The translations under genes were made by a program, and so were the position numbers. DNA of 64,000 bases from Bacteroides mediterraneensis (GTDB lineage: Bacteria > Bacteroidota > Bacteroidia > Bacteroidales > Bacteroidaceae), in contig NZ_DAJPEN010000001.1 of assembly GCF_025993685.1 (NCBI RefSeq), positions 2,852,001 to 2,916,000 of the forward strand, read 5' to 3'. This document shows positions 36,927 to 46,549 of the stretch, piece by piece. A model generated the notes under the pieces. That model had not been told where the DNA came from. It saw only the letters and a program-made list of their open reading frames with translations, and did not search any database. Position 1 is the first letter of the stretch; each line of letters opens with the position of its first letter.

Positions 36927-37514
36927 TTAGAATTTCAATTGTTTCACATATTCATGACCGATATCGAACGCCCGGTAATTCATCTGCACCACCTCTTCTC
37001 CTTTCGGCGCAAAGATACGTCCTACACTTTCACGCAGCACGTCTGCATCCAGGATTTTCAAGAAAGGAGCAGCCGCACCCAACAAGATGACATTGGCCGA
37101 CCTGGGTATCTGATTCTCCTTTGCCAGATTTTCCACATCCAACACCACCACATGAGGCTGCGCATGAAGTTCCGCCCGCAGTTTTTCGTCTTCCGGATAA
37201 TTGGAAATATTCTTGAACGGAGTGGCCGAAGTGATAATCCATCCGTCTTTCGACAAATACGGAAGATAACGCAGTGCCTCCATCGGTTCCAGTGAAATAA
37301 TCATATCCGCTGTGCCCAAGGGTATCAAATCGGAAGCAATCGGCGCCTCCGACAAACGCAGGTTCGACTGCACATCGCCTCCCCGCTGACTCATTCCGTG
37401 TACTTCGGCCTGTTTCAGGTTCAGCCCCAGATGCAGGGCCGCCTCACCGATAATCGTGGCAATGGACAGAATTCCCTGTCCGCCCACTCCAGAAAGTATG
37501 ATATCTGTTTTCAT
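36927..37514 (-). CDS. iorB: Indolepyruvate ferredoxin oxidoreductase, beta subunit
   Basis: 195 residues from MKTDIILSGVGGQGIL (37514). The GVGGQG motif is typical of the gamma-type domain of 2-oxoacid oxidoreductases. With IorA it converts aryl pyruvates plus CoA to aryl-acetyl-CoA, CO2 and reduced ferredoxin. The start overlaps the iorA stop by four bases (ATGA), so the longer upstream frame is rejected. Confidence 0.92.
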   Translation of the reverse strand: MKTDIILSGVGGQGILSIATIIGEAALHLGLNLKQAEVHGMSQRGGDVQSNLRLSEAPIASDLIPLGTADMIISLEPMEALRYLPYLSKDGWIITSATPFKNISNYPEDEKLRAELHAQPHVVVLDVENLAKENQIPRSANVILLGAAAPFLKILDADVLRESVGRIFAPKGEEVVQMNYRAFDIGHEYVKQLKF

Positions 37515-39130
37515 TGTTTCTTTGCTTTTTGCTGTTTCAGTTTCCGGTTCAACGTCTGCATACATTCCCTGCGCGGAATAATGACAGACACACCCTTGTA
37601 TTCTATCTCTTCCCGAATGACCCGGGTGATTTCTTCCATGTTCTTGGGAAGCGGTACCACCACACGGACATGCTCCGGCTTCACTCCCAATCCCAGACAG
37701 ATGGCCTCGAACTTATTGGTACCGGCTGAATCCTGTCCTCCAGTCATGGCTGTAGTCAGGTTGTCGGAAATAACGACCGTGATGTTCGATTGATCATTCA
37801 CCGCATCCAGCAGTCCCGTCATTCCGGAATGGGTGAAAGTGGAATCCCCTATCACGGCAATGGAAGGAAACAGTCCTGCATCGGCCGCTCCTTTGGCCAT
37901 CGTGATGGAAGCTCCCATATCGACGCAGCTGCTCAATGTGCGGAAAGGCGGAAGTGCCCCCAGCGTATAGCAACCGATATCTCCGAAAATCTTTGCATCC
38001 GGATATTCTGCAGCCACCTTATTCAAGGCATCATACACATCGCGGTGGCCGCATCCCTTGCACAAGGCCGGTGGACGGGGTACCACATTCTGTGCGGCCG
38101 CATAAACCTGTCCACTCGACAATTCCAAGGCCAGACGCACATTGTCGGGAGTCAGTTCCCCCGTACGGGACAAATCACCGCTCAAACGGCCTTTCACTAC
38201 ATATTTAGAAGGAAGAATGCCTTTTAGCTGTTCTTCTACAAAAGGCTGTCCGTCTTCTACCACCAGAATCTCCTTGCAAGAGTCTGCCAGACGAGTCAAG
38301 GCTTCCACCGGCAAAGGATATTGTGAAATCTTCAGTATGGGATAAGGGCATCCTTCCGGAAAGTTTTCCATCACATAGTTGTAACCGATGCCACAAGCCA
38401 CAATGCCTTTCTCAGCCATCCCTTCCTGCATGCTTAGCTGGTTATAGGCAGAACGTTCAGACTCAGCCTCCAGTTTCGGCTGGTTCTCGATGACTTCCAT
38501 ATAACGGCGACGGGCATTTCCCGGCAACAGCACCCAGTCGGAAGGAACAGACTGACGTCCCGTACAAGTGACTTCCTTTCCGGACGCAGCAACTTCTACT
38601 GCCGCACGGGAATGGGCCATTCGGGTGGTAATACGCATCAATACCGGCGTACGCATCTGCTCCGAGAGGTCGTATGCATACGCCATCATATCGTAGGCCT
38701 CCTGCTGGGAAGAAGGTTCCAGTATCGGAATTAAAGCAAACTTGCCATAAAAGCGAGAATCCTGCTCATTCTGAGAAGAATGCATGGTAGGATCGTCGGC
38801 AGCCAACACCACTACCCCTCCATTGACACCCGTAATGGCTGAATTGACAAAGGCATCGGCACATACGTTCATTCCTACATGCTTCATGCAAACCAGTGCC
38901 CGCTTGCCCACATACGATACTCCCAAGGCTGCTTCCATGGCTGTTTTCTCATTGGTACACCAGCTGCTGTGCAACCCGCGCGCTTTCGCTATCGGAGATT
39001 CCTGTATATATTCTGTGATTTCGGTCGAAGGAGTTCCCGGATAGGCATAAACCCCGGAAATTCCTGCATGAATGGCGCCCAGTGCTATCGCCTGGTCGCC
39101 CAATAACAAAAGTTTATGATTGTCTTTCAT
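37511..39130 (-). CDS. iorA: Indolepyruvate ferredoxin oxidoreductase, alpha subunit (short form)
   Basis: 539 residues. The N-terminal pyruvate-oxidoreductase domain begins GDQAIALGAIHAGI; the TPP-binding region has CKGCGHRDVYDAL and GDIGCYTLG. Usual IorA proteins end with a C-terminal domain carrying two [4Fe-4S] clusters. Here the protein ends after VSVIIPRRECMQTL with a Lys/Gln-rich tail and no cluster cysteines, so the ferredoxin domain is absent. Electrons must pass to a separate acceptor. The frame is otherwise complete. Confidence 0.92.
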   Translation of the reverse strand: MKDNHKLLLLGDQAIALGAIHAGISGVYAYPGTPSTEITEYIQESPIAKARGLHSSWCTNEKTAMEAALGVSYVGKRALVCMKHVGMNVCADAFVNSAITGVNGGVVVLAADDPTMHSSQNEQDSRFYGKFALIPILEPSSQQEAYDMMAYAYDLSEQMRTPVLMRITTRMAHSRAAVEVAASGKEVTCTGRQSVPSDWVLLPGNARRRYMEVIENQPKLEAESERSAYNQLSMQEGMAEKGIVACGIGYNYVMENFPEGCPYPILKISQYPLPVEALTRLADSCKEILVVEDGQPFVEEQLKGILPSKYVVKGRLSGDLSRTGELTPDNVRLALELSSGQVYAAAQNVVPRPPALCKGCGHRDVYDALNKVAAEYPDAKIFGDIGCYTLGALPPFRTLSSCVDMGASITMAKGAADAGLFPSIAVIGDSTFTHSGMTGLLDAVNDQSNITVVISDNLTTAMTGGQDSAGTNKFEAICLGLGVKPEHVRVVVPLPKNMEEITRVIREEIEYKGVSVIIPRRECMQTLNRKLKQQKAKKQ

Positions 39131-39141
39131 AAAATAAGAAG

Positions 39142-39903
39142 TTAATTCAATGTAAAAGCGTCTGCATCATCCAGCACCGGAAACTTTTTTCGGAAGGCTT
39201 CCAGCTCATTCATATCGATGAAGGCTTCCACCTGCCCCTCCTTGCCATCTTCACAAGCAGAAAGTGTCTTTCCATACGGGTCAATAACCGCCGTACCCCC
39301 ACAATAATCGCAGTACGGGTCTTTTCCTACCCGGTTCACACCCAGCACATAACACTGGTTTTCAATGGCTCGTGCCCGCAACAAAGCCTTCCAAGCCTCC
39401 ACTCTGGGAGAAGGCCAGCTGGCTACATACAACGCCACATCGTAATCGCCACGGTTCCGGGACCATACAGGGAAGCGCAAGTCATAGCACACTTCGAGCA
39501 GAAACCGTACACCACGGAAATTCACCACGACACGTTCCGTACCTGCCGTATAATGTTTGTCTTCTCCACCATACGTGAACAAATGCTTTTTGTCGTACCA
39601 TTGCACTTTCCCGTCGGGATGCACAAAGAAAAAACGGTTATAGAATTTTCCATTTTCCGCTATGGAGATACTGCCGGCAAGGGCACAATCATGCGCACAG
39701 GCCGTCTGTTTCATCCATTGCAAGGTAGGGCTGTCTGCCGGTTCCGCAATACCTTCCGGCAAAGTGCAAAAACCCGTAGAAAACATTTCCGGAAGCACAA
39801 ACAAATCGACTTTATCGTAATGATCAATGGCCTTTCCCAAACGAGCTACATTGCCTACAGGATCGGCCCAACAAATATCTGTCTGCAATAAGATTATTTT
39901 CAT
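39142..39903 (-). CDS. Nitrilase-superfamily amidohydrolase (omega-amidase-like)
   Basis: About 253 residues from the ATG at 39903 (the upstream Met at 39912 would leave almost no leader after the promoter). The nitrilase triad is present: Glu in FVLPEMFSTGF, Lys in YDKKHLF, Cys in LEVCYDLRFP. Closest to omega-amidase/YafV-type proteins, which hydrolyse 2-oxoglutaramate or similar amides made by transamination with glutamine. First gene of the six-gene operon with iorA 11 bp downstream. Confidence 0.87.
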   Translation of the reverse strand: MKIILLQTDICWADPVGNVARLGKAIDHYDKVDLFVLPEMFSTGFCTLPEGIAEPADSPTLQWMKQTACAHDCALAGSISIAENGKFYNRFFFVHPDGKVQWYDKKHLFTYGGEDKHYTAGTERVVVNFRGVRFLLEVCYDLRFPVWSRNRGDYDVALYVASWPSPRVEAWKALLRARAIENQCYVLGVNRVGKDPYCDYCGGTAVIDPYGKTLSACEDGKEGQVEAFIDMNELEAFRKKFPVLDDADAFTLN

Positions 39904-39926
39904 GCTTTTCATTCATTAGAAACGCC

Positions 39927-39957
39927 CAAAGGTAACAATTTAATCACAGAAAGCAAA
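39927..39957 (-). promoter_or_regulatory. Promoter of the amidase-iorAB-aminotransferase-paaK-ACT operon
   Basis: Reading leftward: TTTG (39957-39954), 19-base spacer, TACCTTTG (39934-39927), with a short leader of about 17 bases before the first gene. Confidence 0.8.
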
Positions 39958-40153
39958 TTTTGACTTCAAAATACTTCCATACAAAGAAGAAATGTACATT
40001 TTTGAAACTCCAATTCCTTTCCATGCGTTTGTTACAAAAATCTGAATAACACTGCCATTCTCAGGCTTTTTATTCTAAAAGAACCTTATAAATAGAGGTA
40101 ATTTGCAAAATGTTTTTTATTTTTGTGGCCAAAATGAGTTAATATACTAACAA

Positions 40154-41881
40154 ATGAACGTATTAGAATTAAGCGAACAGGAAATTATCAGACGTAACAG
40201 TCTGAATGAGTTAAGAGCAATGGGGATTGATCCATACCCTGCTGCCGAGTATGTAACCAACGCTTTTTCGACTGACATTAAAGCCGAATTTAAAGACGAT
40301 GCGGAACCCCGCAAAGTATCTGTAGCCGGTCGTATCATGTCTCGCCGCGTAATGGGTAAGGCATCCTTCATTGAATTGCAAGACTCTAAAGGTCGTATTC
40401 AAGTATATATAACCCGCGACGACATCTGTCCGGATGAAAACAAAGATTTATACAATGTCGTTTTCAAACGTTTGCTGGACTTGGGTGACTTTATCGGAAT
40501 TGAAGGCTTCGTATTCCGCACACAAACAGGCGAAGTTTCCATCCATGCACAGAAACTGACAGTGTTGTCCAAATCAATCCGTCCGCTTCCGATTGTAAAA
40601 TACAAAGACGGAGTGGCATACGACAAATTCGAAGACCCTGAACTCCGCTACCGCCAGCGTTATGTAGACCTGGTAGTCAACGATGGAGTAAAAGATATTT
40701 TCTTGAAACGTAGCAAAATCTACAATTCCATGAGAGAGTATTTCAATTCCAAAGGTTATGTGGAAGTGGAAACTCCGATTCTTCAGTCTATCCCGGGAGG
40801 TGCTACGGCACGCCCGTTCATCACTCACCACAACGCGCTCGACATTCCTTTGTACATGCGTATTGCCAGTGAGCTGTACCTGAAACGACTCATTGTGGGT
40901 GGTTTTGAAGGCGTGTACGAAATTGGCAAGAACTTCCGTAACGAAGGTATGGACCGTACACACAACCCGGAATTCACTTGTATGGAAATCTATGTCGCTT
41001 ATAAAGACTACAACTGGATGATGAAGTTTACGGAAAACATGCTCGAAAAAATCTGCATGGACGTAAACGGTACCACAGAAGTGAAGATTGGGGATAATGT
41101 GATCAGTTTCAAGGCTCCGTTCAAGCGTGTCACCATGCTGGATTCTATCAAAGAATTCACCGGATACGACCTGACAGGTATGAGCGAGGAACAGATTCGG
41201 GAAGTGTGCCAGAAACTGAACATGGAAATCGATGACACCATGGGTAAAGGCAAGCTGATTGACGAAATCTTCGGAGAATTCTGCGAAGGCAACTACATCC
41301 AGCCGACCTTCATCACCGACTATCCGATTGAAATGTCTCCGCTGACCAAAAAGCACCGCAACAATCCGGACCTGACCGAACGCTTCGAGCTGATGGTGAA
41401 CGGAAAGGAACTTTGCAACGCCTATTCAGAGCTGAATGACCCGATTGACCAGTTGGAACGTTTCGAAGAACAGATGCGTTTGAACGAAAAGGGAGACGAC
41501 GAAGCTATGATTATTGACAAGGACTTCGTACGCGCCTTGGAATACGGTATGCCTCCTACTTCAGGTATGGGTATCGGTATGGACCGTCTGGTCATGCTGA
41601 TGACCGGACAGAACACCATCCAGGAAGTATTGTTCTTCCCGCAGATGCGTCCGGAAAAAGTAATCCCGAAAGATGCGCCGGCCAAGTTCATGGAACTGGG
41701 TGTAGCAGAAGACTGGGTACCTGTTCTCCAGAAAGCCGGATATAACCTGGTAAGTGACATGAAAGATGTCAATCCCCAGAAACTCCATCAGGATATCTGC
41801 GGCATCAATAAAAAATACAAGTTGGAGCTGAAGAACCCGACTGTAGACGAAGTGGCGGGCTGGATTGAAAAGATAAAATAA
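40154..41881 (+). CDS. lysS: Lysyl-tRNA synthetase, class II
   Basis: 575 residues. It charges tRNA-Lys. The N-terminal OB-fold anticodon-binding domain (VAGRIMSRRVMGKASFIELQD) is followed by the class II catalytic core: motif 1 (REYFNSKGYVEVETPIL), motif 2 (FRNEGMDRTHNPEFT), motif 3 (GMGIGMDRL). A C-terminal extension of about 70 residues after motif 3 is longer than in E. coli and typical of Bacteroidetes. It is followed by its own terminator. Confidence 0.97.
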   Translation: MNVLELSEQEIIRRNSLNELRAMGIDPYPAAEYVTNAFSTDIKAEFKDDAEPRKVSVAGRIMSRRVMGKASFIELQDSKGRIQVYITRDDICPDENKDLYNVVFKRLLDLGDFIGIEGFVFRTQTGEVSIHAQKLTVLSKSIRPLPIVKYKDGVAYDKFEDPELRYRQRYVDLVVNDGVKDIFLKRSKIYNSMREYFNSKGYVEVETPILQSIPGGATARPFITHHNALDIPLYMRIASELYLKRLIVGGFEGVYEIGKNFRNEGMDRTHNPEFTCMEIYVAYKDYNWMMKFTENMLEKICMDVNGTTEVKIGDNVISFKAPFKRVTMLDSIKEFTGYDLTGMSEEQIREVCQKLNMEIDDTMGKGKLIDEIFGEFCEGNYIQPTFITDYPIEMSPLTKKHRNNPDLTERFELMVNGKELCNAYSELNDPIDQLERFEEQMRLNEKGDDEAMIIDKDFVRALEYGMPPTSGMGIGMDRLVMLMTGQNTIQEVLFFPQMRPEKVIPKDAPAKFMELGVAEDWVPVLQKAGYNLVSDMKDVNPQKLHQDICGINKKYKLELKNPTVDEVAGWIEKIK

Positions 41882-41892
41882 ATGAATAAAAG

Positions 41893-41937
41893 GATATGAA
41901 GGGCAAAGAAATTTCCTTGCCCTTCATATCTGTTTTT
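41893..41937 (+). terminator. Terminator of lysS
   Basis: GATATGAAGGGCAA / TTGCCCTTCATATC perfect 14-bp stem followed by TGTTTTTC, between lysS and gpsA. Confidence 0.85.
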
Positions 41938-41953
41938 CATTAAATATAAAAGT

Positions 41954-42949
41954 ATGAAATTACCCGGAAAAATAGCAATCATGGGGGGAGGAAGCTGGGC
42001 CACAGCTATTGCCAAGATTATATTGACCCAGGCGGAATCGATAAACTGGTACATGCGCCGTGACGACCGGATTGAAGAATTCAAGCGTTTGGGGCATAAT
42101 CCGGCTTATTTGACAAGCGTGCGTTTCGACATAAAATGCATCAACTTTTCATCAGATATCAACAAGGTAGTAAGAGAATCAGATACCCTGATTTTCGTGA
42201 CTCCTTCACCCTATCTGAAAACTCACCTCAAAAAGCTAAAAGTCAAACTGAAGGATAAATTCATCGTAACCGCCATCAAAGGTATTGTTCCGGACGAAAA
42301 CCTGATTGTATCTGATTATTTCCATAAAATATACGACGTACCCGAAAACAACATCGCTGTATTGGCGGGTCCGTGTCATGCGGAAGAAGTAGCCTTGGAA
42401 AGACTTTCTTACCTCACGGTAGGCTGCAAGGATATCGAGAAAGCCAAAATGTTTGCTAAACAACTGGCAGGGCACTACATCAAGACTTCTGTCAATACAG
42501 ACGTGGCCGGCATTGAATACGCTTCCGTATTGAAAAACGTGTATGCTATTGCAGCCGGTATCTGTAGCGGCCTGAAATATGGAGACAATTTCCAGGCTGT
42601 ACTGGTTTCGAATGCTTTGCAGGAAATGAACCGCTTTCTGGATACCGTACATCCGGTCAACCGCTGCACGAACGACTCTGCCTATTTGGGCGACCTGCTC
42701 GTAACCTCCTATTCCAATTTCAGCCGTAACCGTGTATTCGGTACGATGATTGGCAAAGGATACTCCGTAAAAAGCGCACAGATTGAAATGGAAATGATTG
42801 CAGAAGGTTATTATGGTACCAAATGTATCAAGGAACTGAACAAACACCTGCACGTAAATATGCCGATTGTGGATGCCGTCTACAATATCCTTTATGAGCG
42901 GATATCTCCAATGATTGAAATTAAATTATTAACTGACTCATTTAGATAA
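41954..42949 (+). CDS. gpsA: Glycerol-3-phosphate dehydrogenase [NAD(P)+]
   Basis: 331 residues. It makes sn-glycerol 3-phosphate from dihydroxyacetone phosphate for phospholipid synthesis. The N-terminal Rossmann motif is GGGSWATA; the catalytic Lys region has EYASVLKNVYAIAAGI. It is 16 bp upstream of pgi in the same direction. Confidence 0.95.
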   Translation: MKLPGKIAIMGGGSWATAIAKIILTQAESINWYMRRDDRIEEFKRLGHNPAYLTSVRFDIKCINFSSDINKVVRESDTLIFVTPSPYLKTHLKKLKVKLKDKFIVTAIKGIVPDENLIVSDYFHKIYDVPENNIAVLAGPCHAEEVALERLSYLTVGCKDIEKAKMFAKQLAGHYIKTSVNTDVAGIEYASVLKNVYAIAAGICSGLKYGDNFQAVLVSNALQEMNRFLDTVHPVNRCTNDSAYLGDLLVTSYSNFSRNRVFGTMIGKGYSVKSAQIEMEMIAEGYYGTKCIKELNKHLHVNMPIVDAVYNILYERISPMIEIKLLTDSFR

Positions 42950-42965
42950 AAAATTAGAAACAGTT

Positions 42966-44315
42966 ATGGAAAACATTAAACTAAATGTGGAAAAGACTTT
43001 GGACTTTATCTCCAAAGAAAAATTGGCTTCTTATGAACCGAAAGTAAAAGCTTGTATGGAAACATTGGAAAAAGGCACGGGCTTAGGAAATGACTTCTTA
43101 GGCTGGCTGCATTTGCCATCTTCCATTACCACAGCACATCTGAACGATCTGAAGGCTACCGCACAGATTCTTCGTGAAAATTGTGAGGTAGTAGTCGTAG
43201 CAGGTATCGGAGGTAGCTACCTGGGTGCACGTGCTGTCATTGAAGCCATGTCAAACAGCTTTGCCTGGCTGCAAGAAAAGAAAGCCGGACAACCGACCAT
43301 TATTTTTGCCGGACATAACATCAGCGAGGATTATCTGTTTGAATTGACTGAATTCCTGAAAGACAAGAAATTCGGTGTCATCAACATATCTAAGTCTGGA
43401 ACCACCACGGAAACTGCACTGGCTTTCCGCCTGCTGAAAAAACAGTGCGAAGACCAGAGAGGCAAAGAAATGGCCCGCAAAGTCATCGTAGCTGTAACCG
43501 ATGCAAAGAAAGGGGCTGCACGCGTCACAGCCGACAAGGAAGGTTACAAATCATTCATCATTCCTGACAATGTAGGTGGACGTTTTTCAGTACTGACTCC
43601 GGTAGGTCTGCTTCCGATTGCCGTAGCAGGCATTGACATCGACCAGCTGGTAGCCGGTGCTTGCGAAATGGAAAAAGTATGCGCCAACGAAAATATGTAC
43701 GAAAACCCGGCTGCTTTGTATGCCGCCACTCGTAACGAACTGTACCAGAGTGGAAAGAAAATTGAAATTCTGGTCAACTTCCAGCCCAAACTGCACTACT
43801 TCATGGAATGGTGGAAACAGCTGTACGGCGAATCAGAAGGAAAAGACAATAAGGGTATCTATCCTAGCTCTGTAGACTTCTCTACCGACCTGCACTCCAT
43901 GGGACAGTGGATTCAGCAGGGGGAACGTACTATCTTCGAAACGGTAGTTTCTATCGAGACTCCAAGCCACGAGCTCCACTTCCCAAGCGATGAAGAAAAC
44001 TTGGATGGCTTGAACTTCCTGGCCGGAAAACGTATCGATGAAGTCAACAAAATGGCCGAACTGGGTACACAGCTTGCTCACGTAGACGGAGGCGTTCCTA
44101 ACTTGCGTGTCAGTGTTCCTTCTTTGAACGAATATTACCTCGGACAGCTTATCTATTTCTTCGAAAAAGCTTGTGGAATCAGCGGCTATCTGCTGGAAGT
44201 CAATCCGTTCAACCAGCCGGGTGTGGAGGCATACAAGAAGAACATGTTCGCACTTCTGAACAAACCGGGATACGAAAAAGAATCTGAAGCTATCCAGGCC
44301 CGTCTGAAGAAATAA
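42966..44315 (+). CDS. pgi: Glucose-6-phosphate isomerase
   Basis: 449 residues. It interconverts glucose-6-P and fructose-6-P. Sugar-phosphate binding segments ISKSGTTTETALAF and GGRFSVLTPVGLLPI are the family signature, and the C-terminal NPFNQPGVEAYKKN holds the conserved Lys. Length matches the shorter bacterial/Bacillus-type enzyme. Follows gpsA by 16 bp. Confidence 0.96.
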   Translation: MENIKLNVEKTLDFISKEKLASYEPKVKACMETLEKGTGLGNDFLGWLHLPSSITTAHLNDLKATAQILRENCEVVVVAGIGGSYLGARAVIEAMSNSFAWLQEKKAGQPTIIFAGHNISEDYLFELTEFLKDKKFGVINISKSGTTTETALAFRLLKKQCEDQRGKEMARKVIVAVTDAKKGAARVTADKEGYKSFIIPDNVGGRFSVLTPVGLLPIAVAGIDIDQLVAGACEMEKVCANENMYENPAALYAATRNELYQSGKKIEILVNFQPKLHYFMEWWKQLYGESEGKDNKGIYPSSVDFSTDLHSMGQWIQQGERTIFETVVSIETPSHELHFPSDEENLDGLNFLAGKRIDEVNKMAELGTQLAHVDGGVPNLRVSVPSLNEYYLGQLIYFFEKACGISGYLLEVNPFNQPGVEAYKKNMFALLNKPGYEKESEAIQARLKK

Positions 44316-44347
44316 AAAACGAGACAACGCTCCGTTTTTTTAGTTTA

Positions 44348-44421
44348 CAGGCACGAATTACATGAAAAGCACCCTTCCGATATGACAGACAGCGGAAAGG
44401 AATTCATGTAATGCGTGCCTG
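44348..44421. repeat. Long stem-loop between pgi and the HAD gene
   Basis: CAGGCACG-A-ATTACATGAA pairs with TTCATGTAAT-G-CGTGCCTG; the loop contains a second weaker stem (TTCCG/CGGAA). It begins 32 bases after pgi. It is not followed by a T-run, so it looks more like a processing or stability element than a plain terminator. Confidence 0.6.
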
Positions 44422-44443
44422 AATATTATAAAAAAGTATCATC

Positions 44444-45184
44444 ATGTTTCAACAAAATATCCATCAATATCTCACAACCCATCATTTTACCCAAATCAAT
44501 CTGAAAGCCGTATTGTTCGATATGGACGGAGTGCTGTTCGATTCCATGAAAAACCACGCTGCGGCCTGGCATGAGGCGATGAAACAATATGGCATGAACC
44601 TGAGCAGAGAAGAGGCTTACCTCCATGAAGGACGCACCGGTGCCTCCACCATCAACATTGTCAGCCAAAGGGAAAGAGGCTACGAGGCTTCTGAAGAAGA
44701 AATCAACAAAATCTATCAAACCAAGAGCGACTTGTTCAACAGCCTCCCTAAAGCGGCCCCCATGCACGGAGCCCTCGAAGTATTGAAGAAGATAAAGGCT
44801 GCCGGCCTTATCCCTATGGTAGTCACCGGTTCCGGACAACATTCCTTGTTGGACAAACTGAATCACTACTTCCCAGACATCTTTCACCGCGAACTGATGG
44901 TCACGGCTTTCGACGTAAAATATGGGAAACCCAATCCGGAGCCCTACCTGATGGCCTTACAGAAAGCGGGAATCAAAGCTGATGAAGCGATTGTCATCGA
45001 AAATGCCCCACTCGGCGTACGGGCCGGAGTAGCTGCCGGAATCTTTACAGTCGCCCTGAATACCGGACCGCTTCCCGATGAAGTACTCTTGCAAGAAGGA
45101 GCTAACCTGCTTTTCCCTTCCATGCAAGCTTTCAGTGAAAACTGGGAATCGTTCTACCAGTGTCTGCAAACCACTTCCCTATAA
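44444..45184 (+). CDS. HAD-superfamily phosphatase (beta-phosphoglucomutase-like)
   Basis: 246 residues. HAD motif I is FDMDGVLFDS; a helical cap follows (about 40-105), then motif II (VVTGSG), motif III (KYGKPNPEP) and motif IV (VIENAPLGVRAG). Acts on a small phosphorylated metabolite in the cytoplasm; the exact substrate is unknown. Position after pgi hints at a sugar phosphate. Confidence 0.88.
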   Translation: MFQQNIHQYLTTHHFTQINLKAVLFDMDGVLFDSMKNHAAAWHEAMKQYGMNLSREEAYLHEGRTGASTINIVSQRERGYEASEEEINKIYQTKSDLFNSLPKAAPMHGALEVLKKIKAAGLIPMVVTGSGQHSLLDKLNHYFPDIFHRELMVTAFDVKYGKPNPEPYLMALQKAGIKADEAIVIENAPLGVRAGVAAGIFTVALNTGPLPDEVLLQEGANLLFPSMQAFSENWESFYQCLQTTSL

Positions 45185-45243
45185 CAAAAAATCCACCCAA
45201 AGAGATACAGTATTTGTGCAACTCTTTCGGTGGATTCTTTTTT
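45185..45243. terminator. Bidirectional terminator
   Basis: AAAAAATCCACC-AAAGAG ... CTCTT-GGTGGATTCTTTTTT between the convergent HAD and ROK genes. Confidence 0.85.
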
Positions 45244-45264
45244 ATTGCTCAAAAACTGGATTCG

Positions 45265-46470
45265 TTATTCCAACGCGAACAGCTTGCTTCTTGACAACAG
45301 GGAAGAACCTATCACATTCGCCTTTTCTTTTAACTCAGACAATACGATGTCTGAATCCTTATACATCAGATTCAGTGTATATTTACGGACAGCCGAGATA
45401 ACCGGAGGAAGCAGGTATTCTCCTACTTTTGAAAATTCACCTCCAATAATCACCTGCTCGGGATTGAACACATTAATCAAGTCACCGATATGACGTCCCA
45501 GCTTGGCTCCGATTTCTTCCACCAGCTCAATGGCCAGCACATCTTCCCGACGTACCGCCGAAATAATATCGGCCAGCGTAATATCATCGATGGCTTTCTC
45601 TTTCAGCAGGATGGAATTTTCTCCCTGACGAAGACGGGCGATAAACTTACGATATAATGCCGAACAGGAAACTTCCGTCTCGATACATCCTTTCTTTCCG
45701 CAATAACAAATCTGCTGGTTGTCGTATCCATAGTTATGTCCAAATTCACCTGCAAACCCAGACATCCCGGAATACAACTTTCCATCAATGATGATGGCCA
45801 TTCCCAGTCCCCAGTTCACATTAATAAAGATAAGATTCTTCGGACACTTCTCCGGGCGTGTGATGAATTCTCCATACGCCATAGCCCGGCTGTCATTGTC
45901 AATGCAGACATTGATGCCCAGCCTGTCGGTAAACATTTGAGCCAACGGCTTGTCACCAAATGTCAGGTGTGTATAACTGCATCCTGTTTCCGGATTGACA
46001 CGTCCGGTCATGCCAATGCAAATATTCAATATTTTCGACTTGTCACAAGGAAGTTCATCGATAAAGATTTCGATTTCCCGACAGATGCGCTCCAGACACT
46101 CCGGTGTGTTTTCCAACGTAAACGGAATTTCCATCTTTGTTTGCAGCACATCCCCTTTAAAGTTGATGGCTCCCAGGCTTAAAGACTGTACAGCCAATGC
46201 CACTCCTATAAAATAGGCGGAATCCGAATTCAATCCGTATAAACTAGGATGACGTCCTCCACTGGTCTCCAGTTTTCCACAATCGTTCACATATCCCTCT
46301 TTGCACATTTCATCCACAAATTTTGTCACGGTAGGAACACTTAGCCCCATTGATTTAGACAAATCTGTAATTGTGGTGCTGCCTGCATAAATCAAATGCG
46401 TAATGATACGCTGTTTTACTAACGCACTTTTAACGCCTTTCTGTATGTTTGTCAATAGAGTCTGACCCAT
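45265..46470 (-). CDS. ROK family transcriptional repressor (NagC-like)
   Basis: 401 residues. An N-terminal winged helix-turn-helix (TTITDLSKSMGLSVPTVTKFVDEM) is followed by a sugar-kinase-type ROK domain with the zinc motif CYCGKKGCIE and ATP-like loops. Divergent from nagB with promoters back to back, so it probably represses the amino-sugar genes and responds to GlcNAc-6-P or glucosamine-6-P. That ligand is inferred from context. Confidence 0.9.
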   Translation of the reverse strand: MGQTLLTNIQKGVKSALVKQRIITHLIYAGSTTITDLSKSMGLSVPTVTKFVDEMCKEGYVNDCGKLETSGGRHPSLYGLNSDSAYFIGVALAVQSLSLGAINFKGDVLQTKMEIPFTLENTPECLERICREIEIFIDELPCDKSKILNICIGMTGRVNPETGCSYTHLTFGDKPLAQMFTDRLGINVCIDNDSRAMAYGEFITRPEKCPKNLIFINVNWGLGMAIIIDGKLYSGMSGFAGEFGHNYGYDNQQICYCGKKGCIETEVSCSALYRKFIARLRQGENSILLKEKAIDDITLADIISAVRREDVLAIELVEEIGAKLGRHIGDLINVFNPEQVIIGGEFSKVGEYLLPPVISAVRKYTLNLMYKDSDIVLSELKEKANVIGSSLLSRSKLFALE

Positions 46471-46497
46471 ATTCGTTATTTTTTATAGAAACATTTA

Positions 46498-46528
46498 CAA
46501 ATGTAGAATTTTTCTTTAAAAAGTCAAG
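46498..46528 (-). promoter_or_regulatory. Promoter of the ROK repressor gene
   Basis: Reading leftward: TTG (46527-46525), 19-base spacer, TACATTTG (46505-46498). It is 22 bases from the nagB -33 element, and the two -33 elements form an inverted pair (GTCAA/TTGAC). Confidence 0.75.
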
Positions 46529-46549
46529 CATAAAAAATCTATTTTTTTA

